Shown here in pieces: positions 1-9,218 of a DNA stretch of 64,000 nucleotides (position 1 is the first letter of the stretch; every line of letters starts with the position of its first letter). The notes under the pieces are model-generated. The model did no database searches and was not told the origin of the DNA. It saw only the letters and a list, made by a program, of their open reading frames with translations. Position numbers and translations under genes: made by a program. Source of the stretch: Arthrobacter sp. zg-Y1171 (GTDB taxonomy: Bacteria > Actinomycetota > Actinomycetes > Actinomycetales > Micrococcaceae); NCBI RefSeq assembly GCF_025244845.1, contig NZ_CP104264.1, forward strand, positions 62,001-126,000, read 5' to 3'.

Positions 1-723
1 AGCCAGGCCGGCATGTCGGGCAGCGAAGCCGTCCATCATTTCGGCTATGCGGCCGCTGACCAGCCAGTCATTCGGGGAGCCCGGCTGGCCGTGGATCAGG
101 ACCAGCACCGGCAGGCTGACCGCGCCTGGATCGGCCAGATAGGCGGGCGGGAGGTAGATCAGTGCAGGGTGGGAGGCGTATCCCGAGGCTGCCGCGGGGA
201 TCTCTGCCCGGTAGACCCGGCCTTCGCCGGGCAGGTTCGACGGCGGCGACCAGTCCCGTTCGGAGGCTGCGGGGCGGTTGGTCCCGGTTTCCGCGGGACG
301 GGGCAGCGGGTCATTCGTGGCCGAGGGCGGGTCCAGGAGGGAACGGAGGGTGGGGTATTGGGCGTAGGCAAGGTTCGCGGTGCAGGCCAACGCCAGCAGT
401 ATTCCGAACGCCGCCGCAGCGCCCGCGGTCCGGCGGGACCACGGGGAGCCTGGAACTGCCAGCAGCCCGGCCGCCAGCTGAAGCCCCAGGATGGCCAGGG
501 CGGTGTACAGGTAGAGCATCCGTGGAAGAGAAGCATTCCACCAATGGAATATAAGTTCTGCCAGCACATAAAGAAGTGCCGTGCAGGCGGCCGCAACCAC
601 CAAATAGACCAGGATCCTGCGCAGGCCCAGCCGCCTCCCGGCAATCCCTAGCCAAAGAAGCGCAGCCGCGCCCAGGGCCAGGGCGAGGGCGGGGAGGATC
701 CCGTCAATCAGGGACAGGCCCAT
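1..723 (-). CDS. Membrane-anchored alpha/beta hydrolase (esterase family), C-terminus cut by window edge
   Basis: Only the first 241 codons lie in the window; the 3' end runs off at base 1. The visible part begins with about three hydrophobic segments (residues 3-25, 32-52 and 58-75, then another near 85-103), followed by a Pro-rich linker and the start of an esterase-D-like alpha/beta hydrolase fold, seen as the strand and oxyanion motif VLVLIHGQPGSPNDW. The nucleophile and His lie beyond the edge. ATG at 723 follows the upstream gene's stop by 16 bases, so the two are probably one operon. The neighbour resembles aminoacyl-phosphatidylglycerol synthases, so by analogy with lipid hydrolases paired with such synthases this protein may remove the aminoacyl group; that is inference. 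Confidence 0.8.
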   Translation of the reverse strand, partial: MGLSLIDGILPALALALGAAALLWLGIAGRRLGLRRILVYLVVAAACTALLYVLAELIFHWWNASLPRMLYLYTALAILGLQLAAGLLAVPGSPWSRRTAGAAAAFGILLALACTANLAYAQYPTLRSLLDPPSATNDPLPRPAETGTNRPAASERDWSPPSNLPGEGRVYRAEIPAAASGYASHPALIYLPPAYLADPGAVSLPVLVLIHGQPGSPNDWLVSGRIAEMMDGFAARHAGLA

Positions 724-739
724 CACGGCCGGGGTGTCC

Positions 740-3271
740 TCATGCGGTACGGGTCACGATCCGGCGGGCCAGTGACAGGCCCTGCCCCAGGGACAGATCC
801 GGAACGTAGGCCCGCGCCAGCGCGTTGGCGATGGCGGGCAGGGACGCCGGGTCCCGATAGGTCATGAACAACGGACGGTACTCCGGGGCGAACTTGGCCT
901 TGAAGGCCAGCAGGGAGCGGAAACCGTATACCGGCTCCAGGGTTTCCCCCAGCCGGTCCAGGAGTCGGTCCATCACGGGCGGACCGTCGGCGTCGTCGTC
1001 TGTCTCCCCGTCGGCACGCGCCAACGGCGCGCCGGAAAGGCTGAGGAAGGAAAACCCCTCGTCCTGGAGCGACAGTGCAGCGGAAGCGATGAGGAAGTCC
1101 ATCCCCAGCCGGAAGCCGTTGCTGCGCCGGCGCATAAAATCCAGGGTCCAGCCCGCCACCGCTCCGTTGCGGTACACCGGAAGCCAGGACGTTACCGCGT
1201 GCACGGTGCCGTCTTCGTCGATGGCCAGCAGGCAGCGCACCTCCGGATCATCCACTTCTTCCAGTCCGCCCAGCGTGAAGCCCATCTCCGGCATGTCCTT
1301 ATCCGCCACCCACTCCTCCGAAATGGCGTACACCTGGTCCTTCACGGCCAGCGGTGCCGTGGGATAGCGGGTCCACTCGGCCCGGATGCCCAGCTTGCGG
1401 GCCTGGTTCATGGCGGTGCGGATGTCCTGGAATCTCTTGCCCTTGAACGCCAGCGAGCCCAGCCGGAGGACGGTTTCCTCAGCCACCTGCAGCGAGGAAA
1501 ATCCCAACCCGCTGCTGAGGTCGCGCACCTGGGTACCCACGGAGTAGAAGCACGCGGTGGTGCCGTTCGCGGCGCAGAAAGCCGAGAATCCCTCCACGGA
1601 GCTGTGCAGCTCATCCCTCGGTCCCACCGGTTCTCCGACGCTCAGCGCCACCCCCAGATCCATCCGGTAGGCCACATAGGAATTCCCGCTGGGGGAAAAC
1701 CAGTAGCTGTTGCCCGCCCAGAGCGTCATCCAGGCCATGGTGCTGCCGCCGTGGGTCCGAAGCAGCACACGGGCGCGGTCCGCATCAGCGGTCGCCGGAC
1801 TGTAGGGCGGAACCAGGAAGGAGCGCAGCAGCAGCACACACACCAGAACCCAGAAGGCCACCCCTACTCCTTCGTACAGCAGGACTGCCGGCAGGCTCTC
1901 CGGCACAATGCCGGGAGCCCGGCTGGTCACTTCGAGGACCGGGAGGAAACGTCCGGGGAGATCCGCGGCGAGCAGCGCCGGCGTCGCGGCCGGCGAGAAA
2001 CCGTTCCGGTTTAACAGACCGGCACCCAGGTAAAGCGCGGCGAGCAAAACCGCCGCCAGGGCGGAAGTGCCCGCTAACCGCCGATAGGTTCCGGCAGGAG
2101 CGGTTACGGAGAAGAGCCCGCGGGTGAGGATCAGCAGCACCAGCACCGCCAGCGGAACGGCCATGGGCAGCACCAGTGCAACCGCATTTCCGGTGCCGGG
2201 AGCCAGGGTGCCCGGTTCATTCCCGGCCAAAAGCCGGCCGATCCGTACCGCGGCCAGAACTGTCATGGCGCCCTGCAGCAGCAGCGCGGCGGCCCACGCG
2301 AACCGGCGCCCGCGCCGCAGGCCGTCGGAAAAAACAGCCAGCAGCACCAGGGGCAGGATGGCCAGGAAGAACGCCGCCGGACCGGCACGCAGTTGGATCC
2401 GCGCCGCGATGCACTGCGCCGAATCCGCCGCTTCACCGCACACCTGGGCCAGCTCGGCCGGGGTCCTCACCTCCACGTCCGTAAAGAGATACTGCAGCAC
2501 CGAAAGCGGTCCCACCGCCTGGCTGCTGAGTGCGCTGATAACCGGCCCGACAGCGGAAGCCAGTACAGCCAGGGCCACCAGCACCCGCGCCTCCCGGCGG
2601 CTGCTGACCAGCCTGCGCGGAATCGACGGCCGGCGGCCCGCCAGATAGGGTCCGGCCAGTGCGCCGGCCGCGGCCGCGCCCAGGACCGTCAGGGTGGAGA
2701 AGCTTCCGCCGTAGAGCGCCAGCAGTATCAGCAACGCAAACAGGGGAACCCGCAGGCGGCGTCGCCACAGGGTCCCGAGCCGGGCACTGGCAGCAGCCCC
2801 CGCGGCAGCCAGGAAGGCCACCGGACCGACGAAGGACTCGGAGACGAGGGCACGGGACCAGTCGCCGATGGAGGCGCTGGTCAGGTAGGCGAAGCCGGTG
2901 GTCAGCAGCAGTCCGGCGATTTGACCGCCGAACCCGGCCAGCAGGAACCGTCCGGTTCCCAGCAGCCGCTCGGTGGGCAACCCGGCCAGCAGTGCCAACA
3001 GGGTGCCGCCGAGGTAGCCGGCCGGGCCGCCCGCCCAAAAACAGCAGAAAAGCAGGGGTGCCGGATTACCGGCCACGGTGTTCACGGAAGCGGCAGCCCA
3101 GTCCAGCCACGGCCCTTCCGGGCCGCTGCGGAGGGAGGATGTGGACGCCCCCAGGATCCAGAACAAGGCAATAAAGGTGAGGGTGGCGGGAGCGCTGCCG
3201 GCACTTCTCAGCAGGCGCCGGAGCGGCCAGCGTGCTCCGAAGCGGGACCCCACGGGACGTTTGTCAGGCAC
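740..3271 (-). CDS. Aminoacyl-phosphatidylglycerol synthase-like membrane protein (MprF C-terminal domain, DUF2156)
   Basis: 843 residues. The N-terminal 480 or so residues are a polytopic membrane region, including a rhomboid-like block in the first 200. The last 320 residues are a cytosolic LPG_synthase_C (DUF2156) domain, recognisable from the YSVG, FKGKRFQDIRTA and GMDFLIA segments. In MprF relatives this domain transfers an amino acid from aminoacyl-tRNA to phosphatidylglycerol, altering surface charge and resistance to cationic peptides. I cannot tell Lys from Ala specificity. The GTG start at 3271 is chosen because a GGAGG lies 7 bases upstream; the open frame continues 66 codons further but that stretch runs into the divergent promoter region. 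It heads a two-gene operon with the alpha/beta hydrolase. Confidence 0.85.
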   Translation of the reverse strand: MPDKRPVGSRFGARWPLRRLLRSAGSAPATLTFIALFWILGASTSSLRSGPEGPWLDWAAASVNTVAGNPAPLLFCCFWAGGPAGYLGGTLLALLAGLPTERLLGTGRFLLAGFGGQIAGLLLTTGFAYLTSASIGDWSRALVSESFVGPVAFLAAAGAAASARLGTLWRRRLRVPLFALLILLALYGGSFSTLTVLGAAAAGALAGPYLAGRRPSIPRRLVSSRREARVLVALAVLASAVGPVISALSSQAVGPLSVLQYLFTDVEVRTPAELAQVCGEAADSAQCIAARIQLRAGPAAFFLAILPLVLLAVFSDGLRRGRRFAWAAALLLQGAMTVLAAVRIGRLLAGNEPGTLAPGTGNAVALVLPMAVPLAVLVLLILTRGLFSVTAPAGTYRRLAGTSALAAVLLAALYLGAGLLNRNGFSPAATPALLAADLPGRFLPVLEVTSRAPGIVPESLPAVLLYEGVGVAFWVLVCVLLLRSFLVPPYSPATADADRARVLLRTHGGSTMAWMTLWAGNSYWFSPSGNSYVAYRMDLGVALSVGEPVGPRDELHSSVEGFSAFCAANGTTACFYSVGTQVRDLSSGLGFSSLQVAEETVLRLGSLAFKGKRFQDIRTAMNQARKLGIRAEWTRYPTAPLAVKDQVYAISEEWVADKDMPEMGFTLGGLEEVDDPEVRCLLAIDEDGTVHAVTSWLPVYRNGAVAGWTLDFMRRRSNGFRLGMDFLIASAALSLQDEGFSFLSLSGAPLARADGETDDDADGPPVMDRLLDRLGETLEPVYGFRSLLAFKAKFAPEYRPLFMTYRDPASLPAIANALARAYVPDLSLGQGLSLARRIVTRTA

Positions 3272-3384
3272 GGTACTGACCTCCACGGAACTAGCCGGCG
3301 AAAGAAACTGCTGCCGGTCGCGGTGCTGCCAGTCTAGGCGCGTGCGGCCGGGCGTGGCCCGTCCGGGCACAGTCCGGCGCTTGG

Positions 3385-3390
3385 TAAGGT
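3385..3390 (+). promoter_or_regulatory. Candidate -10 element (TAAGGT) for a leaderless mRNA
   Basis: TAAGGT ends exactly six bases before the GTG at 3397, so transcription would begin at or next to the start codon. No clear -35 hexamer is visible and no good Shine-Dalgarno precedes the gene. Confidence 0.5.
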
Positions 3391-3396
3391 ACGAAT

Positions 3397-4206
3397 GTGT
3401 TGGCAACTTATCCATATTTCCGGGCCCCCCGCGACCAGGCGACGGCGCCCCCGGAATCATCGCCGGCACCCATCGCGCTGGCGCACCGCGGCTTTTCCCC
3501 CGACGGCTACGAAAACACGCTCTTGGCGTTCCGCGCGGCCGCGGACCTGGGGATGAGCTACCTGGAAACGGATGTGCGCACCAGCCGCGACGGCATCCTG
3601 ATGGCCTTCCACGACGAAACCGTGGACCGCATTTCCGGCGGCGTGGTGGGCAAAATCAGCCAGCTCACCCGAAAGGAACTCGACGACGTGCTGGTGGGCG
3701 GGGCGGAACGGATCCCCACCTTCGAAGAACTCCTGACCGAGTGGCCCCGGATGCGGCTCAATGTAGACGTCAAGGACGCCGCCGGGGCAGCACTGCTCGC
3801 GGCCCTGATCGAAAAACACTCCGCCCATGACCGGGTCCTGGTGGCATCCTTCTCCGACGTCCGCCGGCTTCGCGCCCTGCGCCGGTTGGGCCGGCCGGCT
3901 GCCAGCTCCGCCGGAAGCGCCCTGACCGCGGCGCTGCTTCTGCTCGGCCCGCTGGGCGCCGCCGCGTTCCTCGCCCGGCTGGGCCGTTTCCAGTGCGTCC
4001 AGGTTCCGCTGCGCTTCGGCCCCGTGACCGTGGTCACGCCGGGTTTTGTCCGCAGCTGCCACCGCGCCGGAATCCAGGTCCACGTCTGGACCGTGAACGA
4101 CGCGCCCACCATGAACCGGCTGCTGGACCTCGGCGTGGACGGCATCGTTACGGACCGTTCGGACATCCTCGTGGACGTCCTCAAAGACCGCGGGCAGTGG
4201 CGGTAA
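3397..4206 (+). CDS. Glycerophosphodiester phosphodiesterase
   Basis: 269-residue cytosolic GDPD-family TIM barrel that hydrolyses glycerophosphodiesters to glycerol-3-phosphate plus an alcohol. Visible signatures are the catalytic HRG at residues 30-32, the metal-binding ETD at 57-59, HD at 72-73, the NVDVK strand (near 124) and the C-terminal VWTVND and DGIVTDR motifs. No signal peptide is seen. The GTG start has a -10 hexamer six bases upstream and no strong Shine-Dalgarno, fitting leaderless translation. It diverges from the MprF-like gene. Glycerate kinase follows 46 bases downstream on the same strand, so glycerol-phosphate and glycerate metabolism may share transcripts. Confidence 0.9.
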   Translation: MLATYPYFRAPRDQATAPPESSPAPIALAHRGFSPDGYENTLLAFRAAADLGMSYLETDVRTSRDGILMAFHDETVDRISGGVVGKISQLTRKELDDVLVGGAERIPTFEELLTEWPRMRLNVDVKDAAGAALLAALIEKHSAHDRVLVASFSDVRRLRALRRLGRPAASSAGSALTAALLLLGPLGAAAFLARLGRFQCVQVPLRFGPVTVVTPGFVRSCHRAGIQVHVWTVNDAPTMNRLLDLGVDGIVTDRSDILVDVLKDRGQWR

Positions 4207-4252
4207 CGACTACTTGGACGGTCTTGTCCGTCCCTACTGGCAGGATGAGGGC

Positions 4253-5362
4253 ATGCGTGTAGTTATTGCTCCGGACAAATTCAAAGGATCACTCAGCGCC
4301 GGGGAGGCCGCGGCAGCCATGGGTGAAGGCGTATTGGCGGTCTACCCGGATGCCGAGGTCACCGCTGTGCCGGTGGCGGACGGCGGCGAGGGCACCCTTG
4401 ACGCTGCCCTGATAGCAGGGGCCGAGGCCCGCACCGCCAGGGTCCGGGGACCGCTGGGACGGGAAATCACCGCTGTCTGGGCACTCACCGGAGATACTGC
4501 CCTGATCGAAACCGCGCGGGCCAGCGGATTGACCCTGCTGGACCCCACCCCCGAGACCGCACTAGCGGCCACCAGCTATGGCAGCGGGCAGCTGATCAGT
4601 GAGGCACTGGATGCAGGTGCGCGCACCATCATCCTGGGAATCGGCGGCTCCGCCATGACGGACGGAGGCTCCGGCGCCTTGACGGCCCTGGGCCTGAAGA
4701 TCCTTGACGACGCCGGTGCGCCGGTGCCGCCCGGGGGAGCGGCCCTGGCGCGGGCCGTGTCCCTGGACGCCGCCGGCCTGGACCCCCGGCTGGCCGGCGT
4801 GGACTTGAAGATCGCCGCCGACGTAACCAACCCGCTGCTCGGCCCGGAAGGTACGGTGGCCGTGTTCAGCGGCCAGAAGGGCGCCGACTCCGCAGCGCAG
4901 GCGGTCCTCGAGGATGCCCTGGGTAACTGGGCCGGACTGCTGAAGTTCACGACCGGCGTCGACGTCGACATTCCCGGCGCCGGTGCGGCGGGCGGCTTCC
5001 CGTCCGGGTTCCTGGCGTTCACCGAGGCGTCGCTGAATCCCGGGTTCGAACTGCTCAGCGCGTTCACCGGGCTGGACCTGGCACTCACACGCTGCGACCT
5101 GGTGCTCACCGGCGAAGGCTCGCTGGATGAACAGTCCCGCTACGGCAAGGCGCCCCTGGAAGTGGCGGCCCGGGCCCGGGATGCCGGCATCCCCGTGGTG
5201 GCCGTGGCCGGCCGGATCACCCTGACCCCGGACCAGTTGCAGGAGTACGGAATTGTTGCGGCCGTCAGCCTGCTGGATGTGGTCCAGCGGCCGCAGGATG
5301 CCATGGAGCAGGCGGCAAAGTACGTGGCGTGGGCTACGCGCCAGGCACTGGAAGGAGCCTGA
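4253..5362 (+). CDS. Glycerate kinase (type 2, GlxK/GarK family)
   Basis: 369 residues, the usual length for PF02595 glycerate kinases, which phosphorylate D-glycerate with ATP to 2- or 3-phosphoglycerate. The N-terminus APDKFKGSL, the early VADGGEGT, the central GGSAMTDGG and the late TGEGSLDEQS are family hallmarks. I start at the ATG at 4253, which gives the standard MRVVIAPDKFKG beginning; an upstream in-frame ATG adds 13 residues unlike the family. An AGGATGAGG run sits just before the start. It is followed by a convergent permease gene 19 bases away. Confidence 0.92.
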   Translation: MRVVIAPDKFKGSLSAGEAAAAMGEGVLAVYPDAEVTAVPVADGGEGTLDAALIAGAEARTARVRGPLGREITAVWALTGDTALIETARASGLTLLDPTPETALAATSYGSGQLISEALDAGARTIILGIGGSAMTDGGSGALTALGLKILDDAGAPVPPGGAALARAVSLDAAGLDPRLAGVDLKIAADVTNPLLGPEGTVAVFSGQKGADSAAQAVLEDALGNWAGLLKFTTGVDVDIPGAGAAGGFPSGFLAFTEASLNPGFELLSAFTGLDLALTRCDLVLTGEGSLDEQSRYGKAPLEVAARARDAGIPVVAVAGRITLTPDQLQEYGIVAAVSLLDVVQRPQDAMEQAAKYVAWATRQALEGA

Positions 5363-5381
5363 TCCGGGGCCGGCCGGCGGC

Positions 5382-6695
5382 CTAGCCGAGCCGGCTGGGC
5401 CTGGCTCCCGCGTCCTCCTGCGGCTCGTCCGGATCCGTCCCCCGCCAGCGGGCGATCGCCTGCATGCCGTGGTAGGCAATCAGGGTGGCGCCGGTGCCGA
5501 GGGCAATGCCGCCGAATTCCAGCCCTGCCACTATCCAGGTGAAGTTCGCGATCGCAATGATCAGGCCCAGGCCGGCGGTGGAAAGGTTGATCGGGTTGGA
5601 GAAGTTGACCCGGTTGTCCACCCAGATACGCACGCCGAGGATGCCGATCATGCCGTAGAGGACGACGCCGGCCCCGCCCAGCACACCGCCGGGCACCGTG
5701 GCGATCATGGCCCCGAATTTCGGGAACAGGCTGAGCAGGATGGCCACGATGCCGGCCACCCAGTACGCCGCCGTGGAGTACACGCGGGAGGCCGCCATCA
5801 CGCCGATGTTCTCTGCGTAGGTGGTGGTGGCGGAACCGCCGCCGGAACCGGCCAGCATGGTGGCCAGGCCGTCGGCCATCAGTGCCCGGCCCGCGTACGG
5901 GTCAAGGTCGCGGCCGGTCATGGCGGCCACGGATTTCACGTGTCCAATGTTTTCGGCCACCAGTACCAGGACCACCGGAACAAAAAGGCCGATAACCGAG
6001 AAGTGGAAGGTGGGGGCGGTGAATTCGGGCAGCCCGATCCAGGCGGCATCGCCGATGGCCTGGAAATCCACCTCGCCCTGCAGCATGGCCGTGACGTAGC
6101 CGGCCACCACGCCAACCAGGATCGACAGCCGGCCCAGGAATCCCTTGAACAGGACCGTGGTCAGCAGGATTACCACCACGGTGACGGTGGCCGTGAGCGG
6201 CCCTCGCTCGAAGTTGTCCCGCGCCGAACCGGCCAGGTTGAGGCCGATCAGGGCCACTATGGTGCCGGTGACCACCGGCGGCATCAGGACCTGGATCCAG
6301 CGGGTGCCGGCAAGCTGCGCGGCGAGTCCGACCAGGAACAGGGCAAAGCCCGCCATGATGATGCCGCCCAGGGCTCCGCCGGGACCGTGCTGGTTGGTGG
6401 CAGCTCCGATCGGAGCAATGAAGGCAAAGCTGGAGCCCAGATAGCTGGGGACCCGTCCGGCGGTGATGATCAGGAACAGGATGGTTCCGATGCCGGAGAA
6501 CAGCAGGGTGGTGGCCGGCGGAAAGCCGGTCAGGAGCGGTACCAGGAAGGTGGCGCCGAACATGGCCACCACGTGCTGGGAGCCGATGCTGATGGTCCGC
6601 GGCCAGCTCAGGCGTTCCTCGGGAGCAACGTAGCTGCCCGGCCGGATGGTTTTGCCGTCTCCGTGGAGGGTCCAGTCCATACCGAATCTGCTCAT
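5382..6695 (-). CDS. NCS2-family uracil/xanthine permease
   Basis: 437-residue polytopic membrane protein with the NCS2 (nucleobase:cation symporter-2) pattern. The N-terminal QHVVAMFGATFLVP is typical of UraA/PyrP-type carriers, and VLVLVAENIGHVKSV carries the transport-critical Glu. Repeated Gly-rich helices such as GSGGGSATTTYAENIG complete the signature, and about 12-14 transmembrane segments are visible. It probably imports uracil with protons; xanthine is possible. The ATG at 6695 has GGAAGG eight bases upstream. No pyrimidine genes are adjacent and it appears monocistronic, flanked by a convergent and a divergent gene. Confidence 0.9.
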   Translation of the reverse strand: MSRFGMDWTLHGDGKTIRPGSYVAPEERLSWPRTISIGSQHVVAMFGATFLVPLLTGFPPATTLLFSGIGTILFLIITAGRVPSYLGSSFAFIAPIGAATNQHGPGGALGGIIMAGFALFLVGLAAQLAGTRWIQVLMPPVVTGTIVALIGLNLAGSARDNFERGPLTATVTVVVILLTTVLFKGFLGRLSILVGVVAGYVTAMLQGEVDFQAIGDAAWIGLPEFTAPTFHFSVIGLFVPVVLVLVAENIGHVKSVAAMTGRDLDPYAGRALMADGLATMLAGSGGGSATTTYAENIGVMAASRVYSTAAYWVAGIVAILLSLFPKFGAMIATVPGGVLGGAGVVLYGMIGILGVRIWVDNRVNFSNPINLSTAGLGLIIAIANFTWIVAGLEFGGIALGTGATLIAYHGMQAIARWRGTDPDEPQEDAGARPSRLG

Positions 6696-6832
6696 GGTGG
6701 TGCCTTCCGGAGAAAGGGGGTGTCTAGGCCAAATTCTAGCCGTCCCGGCGAACCGGGATGCTACGTTGCATAGGAAGAATGCAAGGTGCAGGGCGGGACC
6801 TTGATCACAAACCGATTGGACGATGGAGCAGC

Positions 6833-7708
6833 ATGGGCATTTCAGTTGCAGGACGCGTAGTTCTCATCACCGGCGCAGCCATGGGCATGGGCCGGCTCTA
6901 CGCCGAGCGGGCCGTGCATGACGGCGCGGCAGCAGTGGTGCTGTGGGACCTCAACGCCGAGGCCCTGGAGGTCACCGCCGCGCAGCTGCGGGAACTGGGC
7001 GCGTCGGCAATCCACCCCTACGCGGTGGACGTTGCCTCCCTGCCGGACATCACGGCCACGGCCGACCAGGTCATCCGGGAGGTAGGCGTACCGGACATCC
7101 TGGTCAACAACGCCGGGATTGTGCGCGGCAAGTACTTCTGGGAACACGAGCCGGAAGCGGATATCGACGCCGTTATGCAGGTCAACACCCTCGCCCCCAT
7201 GCAGGTGACCCGCGCGTTCCTGCCCGGCATGATCGAGCGGCGCACCCCGGCCCGCATCCTGAACGTTGCCTCCGCCTCCGGCACACTGTCCGTCCCGAAA
7301 ATGAGTGTCTACACGGCCTCGAAATGGGCAGTCATCGGTTGGAGCGACTCGATGCGCCTGGAACTCACCGAATCCGGCAACGGCCACGTCGCAGTAACCA
7401 CCCTGATCCCCAGTTACATCAAGACCGGCATGTTCGAAGGGGCCAGGGGGCCGCTGATGACTCCGCTGATGGAACCGGAATACGTGGTGGACAAGGCGTG
7501 GGAGGCGCTCCTTGCCGGCAAGGCACGGATCCAGCTGCCCTGGACGGTGGCCCTGGGCAGCGCCCTGCGCAATGTGCTGCCCCAACCGGCCTGGGACGTG
7601 GTTGCCGGCCGCGTCTTCAAGGTCTACCAGTCCATGGACCACTTCACCGGCCGGAAACCGGCGGCTCCCGCTGACGAAACGTCCCTCAAGGAAAGCACCC
7701 AGGCATGA
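6833..7708 (+). CDS. Short-chain dehydrogenase/reductase (SDR)
   Basis: 291-residue classical SDR. It has the cofactor motif TGAAMGMG at residues 13-20, NNAG at 92-95, the catalytic Tyr160 and Lys164 in YTASK, and the active-site Ser near 147. The acidic Asp39 after the second strand suggests NAD(H) preference. The ATG at 6833 is preceded by GGAG at five bases; longer in-frame starts lack a ribosome site. Its stop overlaps the aldehyde dehydrogenase start by four bases (ATGA), so the pair is translationally coupled. It probably oxidises an alcohol whose aldehyde is passed to the next enzyme; the substrate is unknown, with a long-chain or aryl alcohol most plausible. Confidence 0.88.
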   Translation: MGISVAGRVVLITGAAMGMGRLYAERAVHDGAAAVVLWDLNAEALEVTAAQLRELGASAIHPYAVDVASLPDITATADQVIREVGVPDILVNNAGIVRGKYFWEHEPEADIDAVMQVNTLAPMQVTRAFLPGMIERRTPARILNVASASGTLSVPKMSVYTASKWAVIGWSDSMRLELTESGNGHVAVTTLIPSYIKTGMFEGARGPLMTPLMEPEYVVDKAWEALLAGKARIQLPWTVALGSALRNVLPQPAWDVVAGRVFKVYQSMDHFTGRKPAAPADETSLKESTQA

Positions 7709-9141
7709 GCGAGATGGTCTCCGCGTTCTCTGAATCCATCCGCGATTCCGCCACCGACCCCGCTGGTTCCCCCGCAGCAGTTCCCTCGGTACTGGCCAAG
7801 GTGCGGGAAACCTATGACTCCGGCCGCACCCGGCCGCTCGCCTGGCGCCGGCAGCAGCTCGAAGGCCTGGTCCGGCTGTTCCACGAGCGGGAACAGGAGC
7901 TGGCGGACGCCCTGGCAGCGGACCTGGGCAAAAATCCGCTCGAAAGCTACGTCACCGAACTTTCCCTGGTGCGGGCGGAGGCCGAACACGCACTGAAGCA
8001 TCTGGAGACCTGGGCCCGCAGCCGGCGGGTTTCCGTTCCCCTGGGCCTGCAGCCGGCGTCGGCCCGGACCGAACCACGGCCGCTGGGCGTGGTGCTGATC
8101 ATCGGTCCCTGGAACTATCCCGTGCAGCTGGTCCTGGCGCCGCTGGTCGGTGCCCTCGCCGCCGGCAACGCGGCAGTCCTCAAACCCAGCGAACTGGCCC
8201 CGGCGACGTCGGCCGCGCTGGCGGACCTGCTGCCGCGCTATGTGGACCCGGAAGCCGTCGCCGTGGTCGAGGGCGGGCAGGAAGCCAGCACCGCCCTGCT
8301 GAAGGAACGGTTCGACTCGATCTTCTTCACGGGCGGGGAGCGCGTGGGCAGGATCGTCCTGCAGGCCGCCGCCGAACACCTGACCCCGGTCACCCTGGAG
8401 CTGGGCGGGAAATCTCCGGCCGTGGTGCTGGACGGCAACTGGGCCGCCGTCGCGCGCCGCCTGGTCTTCGGGAAACTGCTTAACGCCGGCCAGACCTGCG
8501 TGGCCCCGGACTACGTCCTCGTGACGGAAGAGGCGGCACCTGCGCTGAAGAAGCACCTGGTGCGGGCGGTCGCGGAGCAGTTCGGCAAGGATCCGTCCCG
8601 GAGCAAGGACCTGGGCCGGATTGTCAACGAACAGCACTGGGAACGGCTGGTCGGGCTGCTGGACAGCGGCACGGTCCTGGCCGGCGGGCGCAGCGACCGC
8701 GGAAGCCTGTACCTGGAACCGACCATCCTCACCGATGTGGCCCCGGATTCACCCGTGATGCAGGAGGAAATCTTCGGCCCCATCCTGCCGATCATCGAGG
8801 TCCGGGACCTGGCGGAGGCAATGAAATTCATTAACTCCCGTCCGGTTCCGCTGGCCGCCTATTTGTACAGCAACTCTGCGGCGGCACGGAAGACGTTCGA
8901 GGAGGGGGTCCGGGCCGGCAGCATCAACCACAACGCCAGCACCGTCCAGTTGGCCGTACCCGGCCTGCCCTTCGGCGGTGCAGGTGCCAGCGGCACCGGC
9001 GCGTACCACGGGAAATACACCTTCGACACGTTCAGCCAGCTGCGGCCGGTCTTCACCAAGGGCACGCTGCTGGACACCCTCCGGTTCGCGTACCCGCCCT
9101 ACACGGGGCTGAAGAAGCGGCTCCTGCGCCGGCTGCTGTAA
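7705..9141 (+). CDS. Aldehyde dehydrogenase, class 3-like
   Basis: 478-residue NAD(P)-dependent aldehyde dehydrogenase. The general base Glu232 lies in LELGGKSP and the catalytic Cys265 in GQTCVAPDYV, a sequence characteristic of ALDH3-type enzymes acting on fatty or aromatic aldehydes. GPWNYP at 135-140 and FTGG at 208-211 are also typical. The start overlaps the SDR stop by four bases. Together the two enzymes would convert an alcohol to a carboxylic acid. A strong intrinsic terminator follows 18 bases after the stop, which marks the end of the transcript. Confidence 0.92.
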   Translation: MSEMVSAFSESIRDSATDPAGSPAAVPSVLAKVRETYDSGRTRPLAWRRQQLEGLVRLFHEREQELADALAADLGKNPLESYVTELSLVRAEAEHALKHLETWARSRRVSVPLGLQPASARTEPRPLGVVLIIGPWNYPVQLVLAPLVGALAAGNAAVLKPSELAPATSAALADLLPRYVDPEAVAVVEGGQEASTALLKERFDSIFFTGGERVGRIVLQAAAEHLTPVTLELGGKSPAVVLDGNWAAVARRLVFGKLLNAGQTCVAPDYVLVTEEAAPALKKHLVRAVAEQFGKDPSRSKDLGRIVNEQHWERLVGLLDSGTVLAGGRSDRGSLYLEPTILTDVAPDSPVMQEEIFGPILPIIEVRDLAEAMKFINSRPVPLAAYLYSNSAAARKTFEEGVRAGSINHNASTVQLAVPGLPFGGAGASGTGAYHGKYTFDTFSQLRPVFTKGTLLDTLRFAYPPYTGLKKRLLRRLL

Positions 9142-9158
9142 CCGGCTGCAGAACGGGA

Positions 9159-9197
9159 AGAAGGGGTGCACCGGCAGGTGCACCCCTTCTGTTTTTT
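9159..9197 (+). terminator. Rho-independent terminator of the SDR-aldehyde dehydrogenase operon
   Basis: A perfect 14-base-pair stem (arms 9159-9172 and 9177-9190) with a GGCA loop is followed by a run of six T. It is oriented on the plus strand and lies between two convergent genes. Confidence 0.93.
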
Positions 9198-9218
9198 ACG
9201 GCCCGTTTACGGCGGAAG

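Noticed and set aside
740..3469. Longer version of the MprF-like protein starting at 3469
   Set aside because: The extra 66 codons overlap the divergent GDPD gene and promoter; a GTG with GGAGG at the right distance lies at 3271.
5253..6773. 506-codon plus-strand frame opposite the uracil permease
   Set aside because: Gln/Gly/His-rich translation typical of an antisense artefact; the minus-strand permease has clear family motifs.
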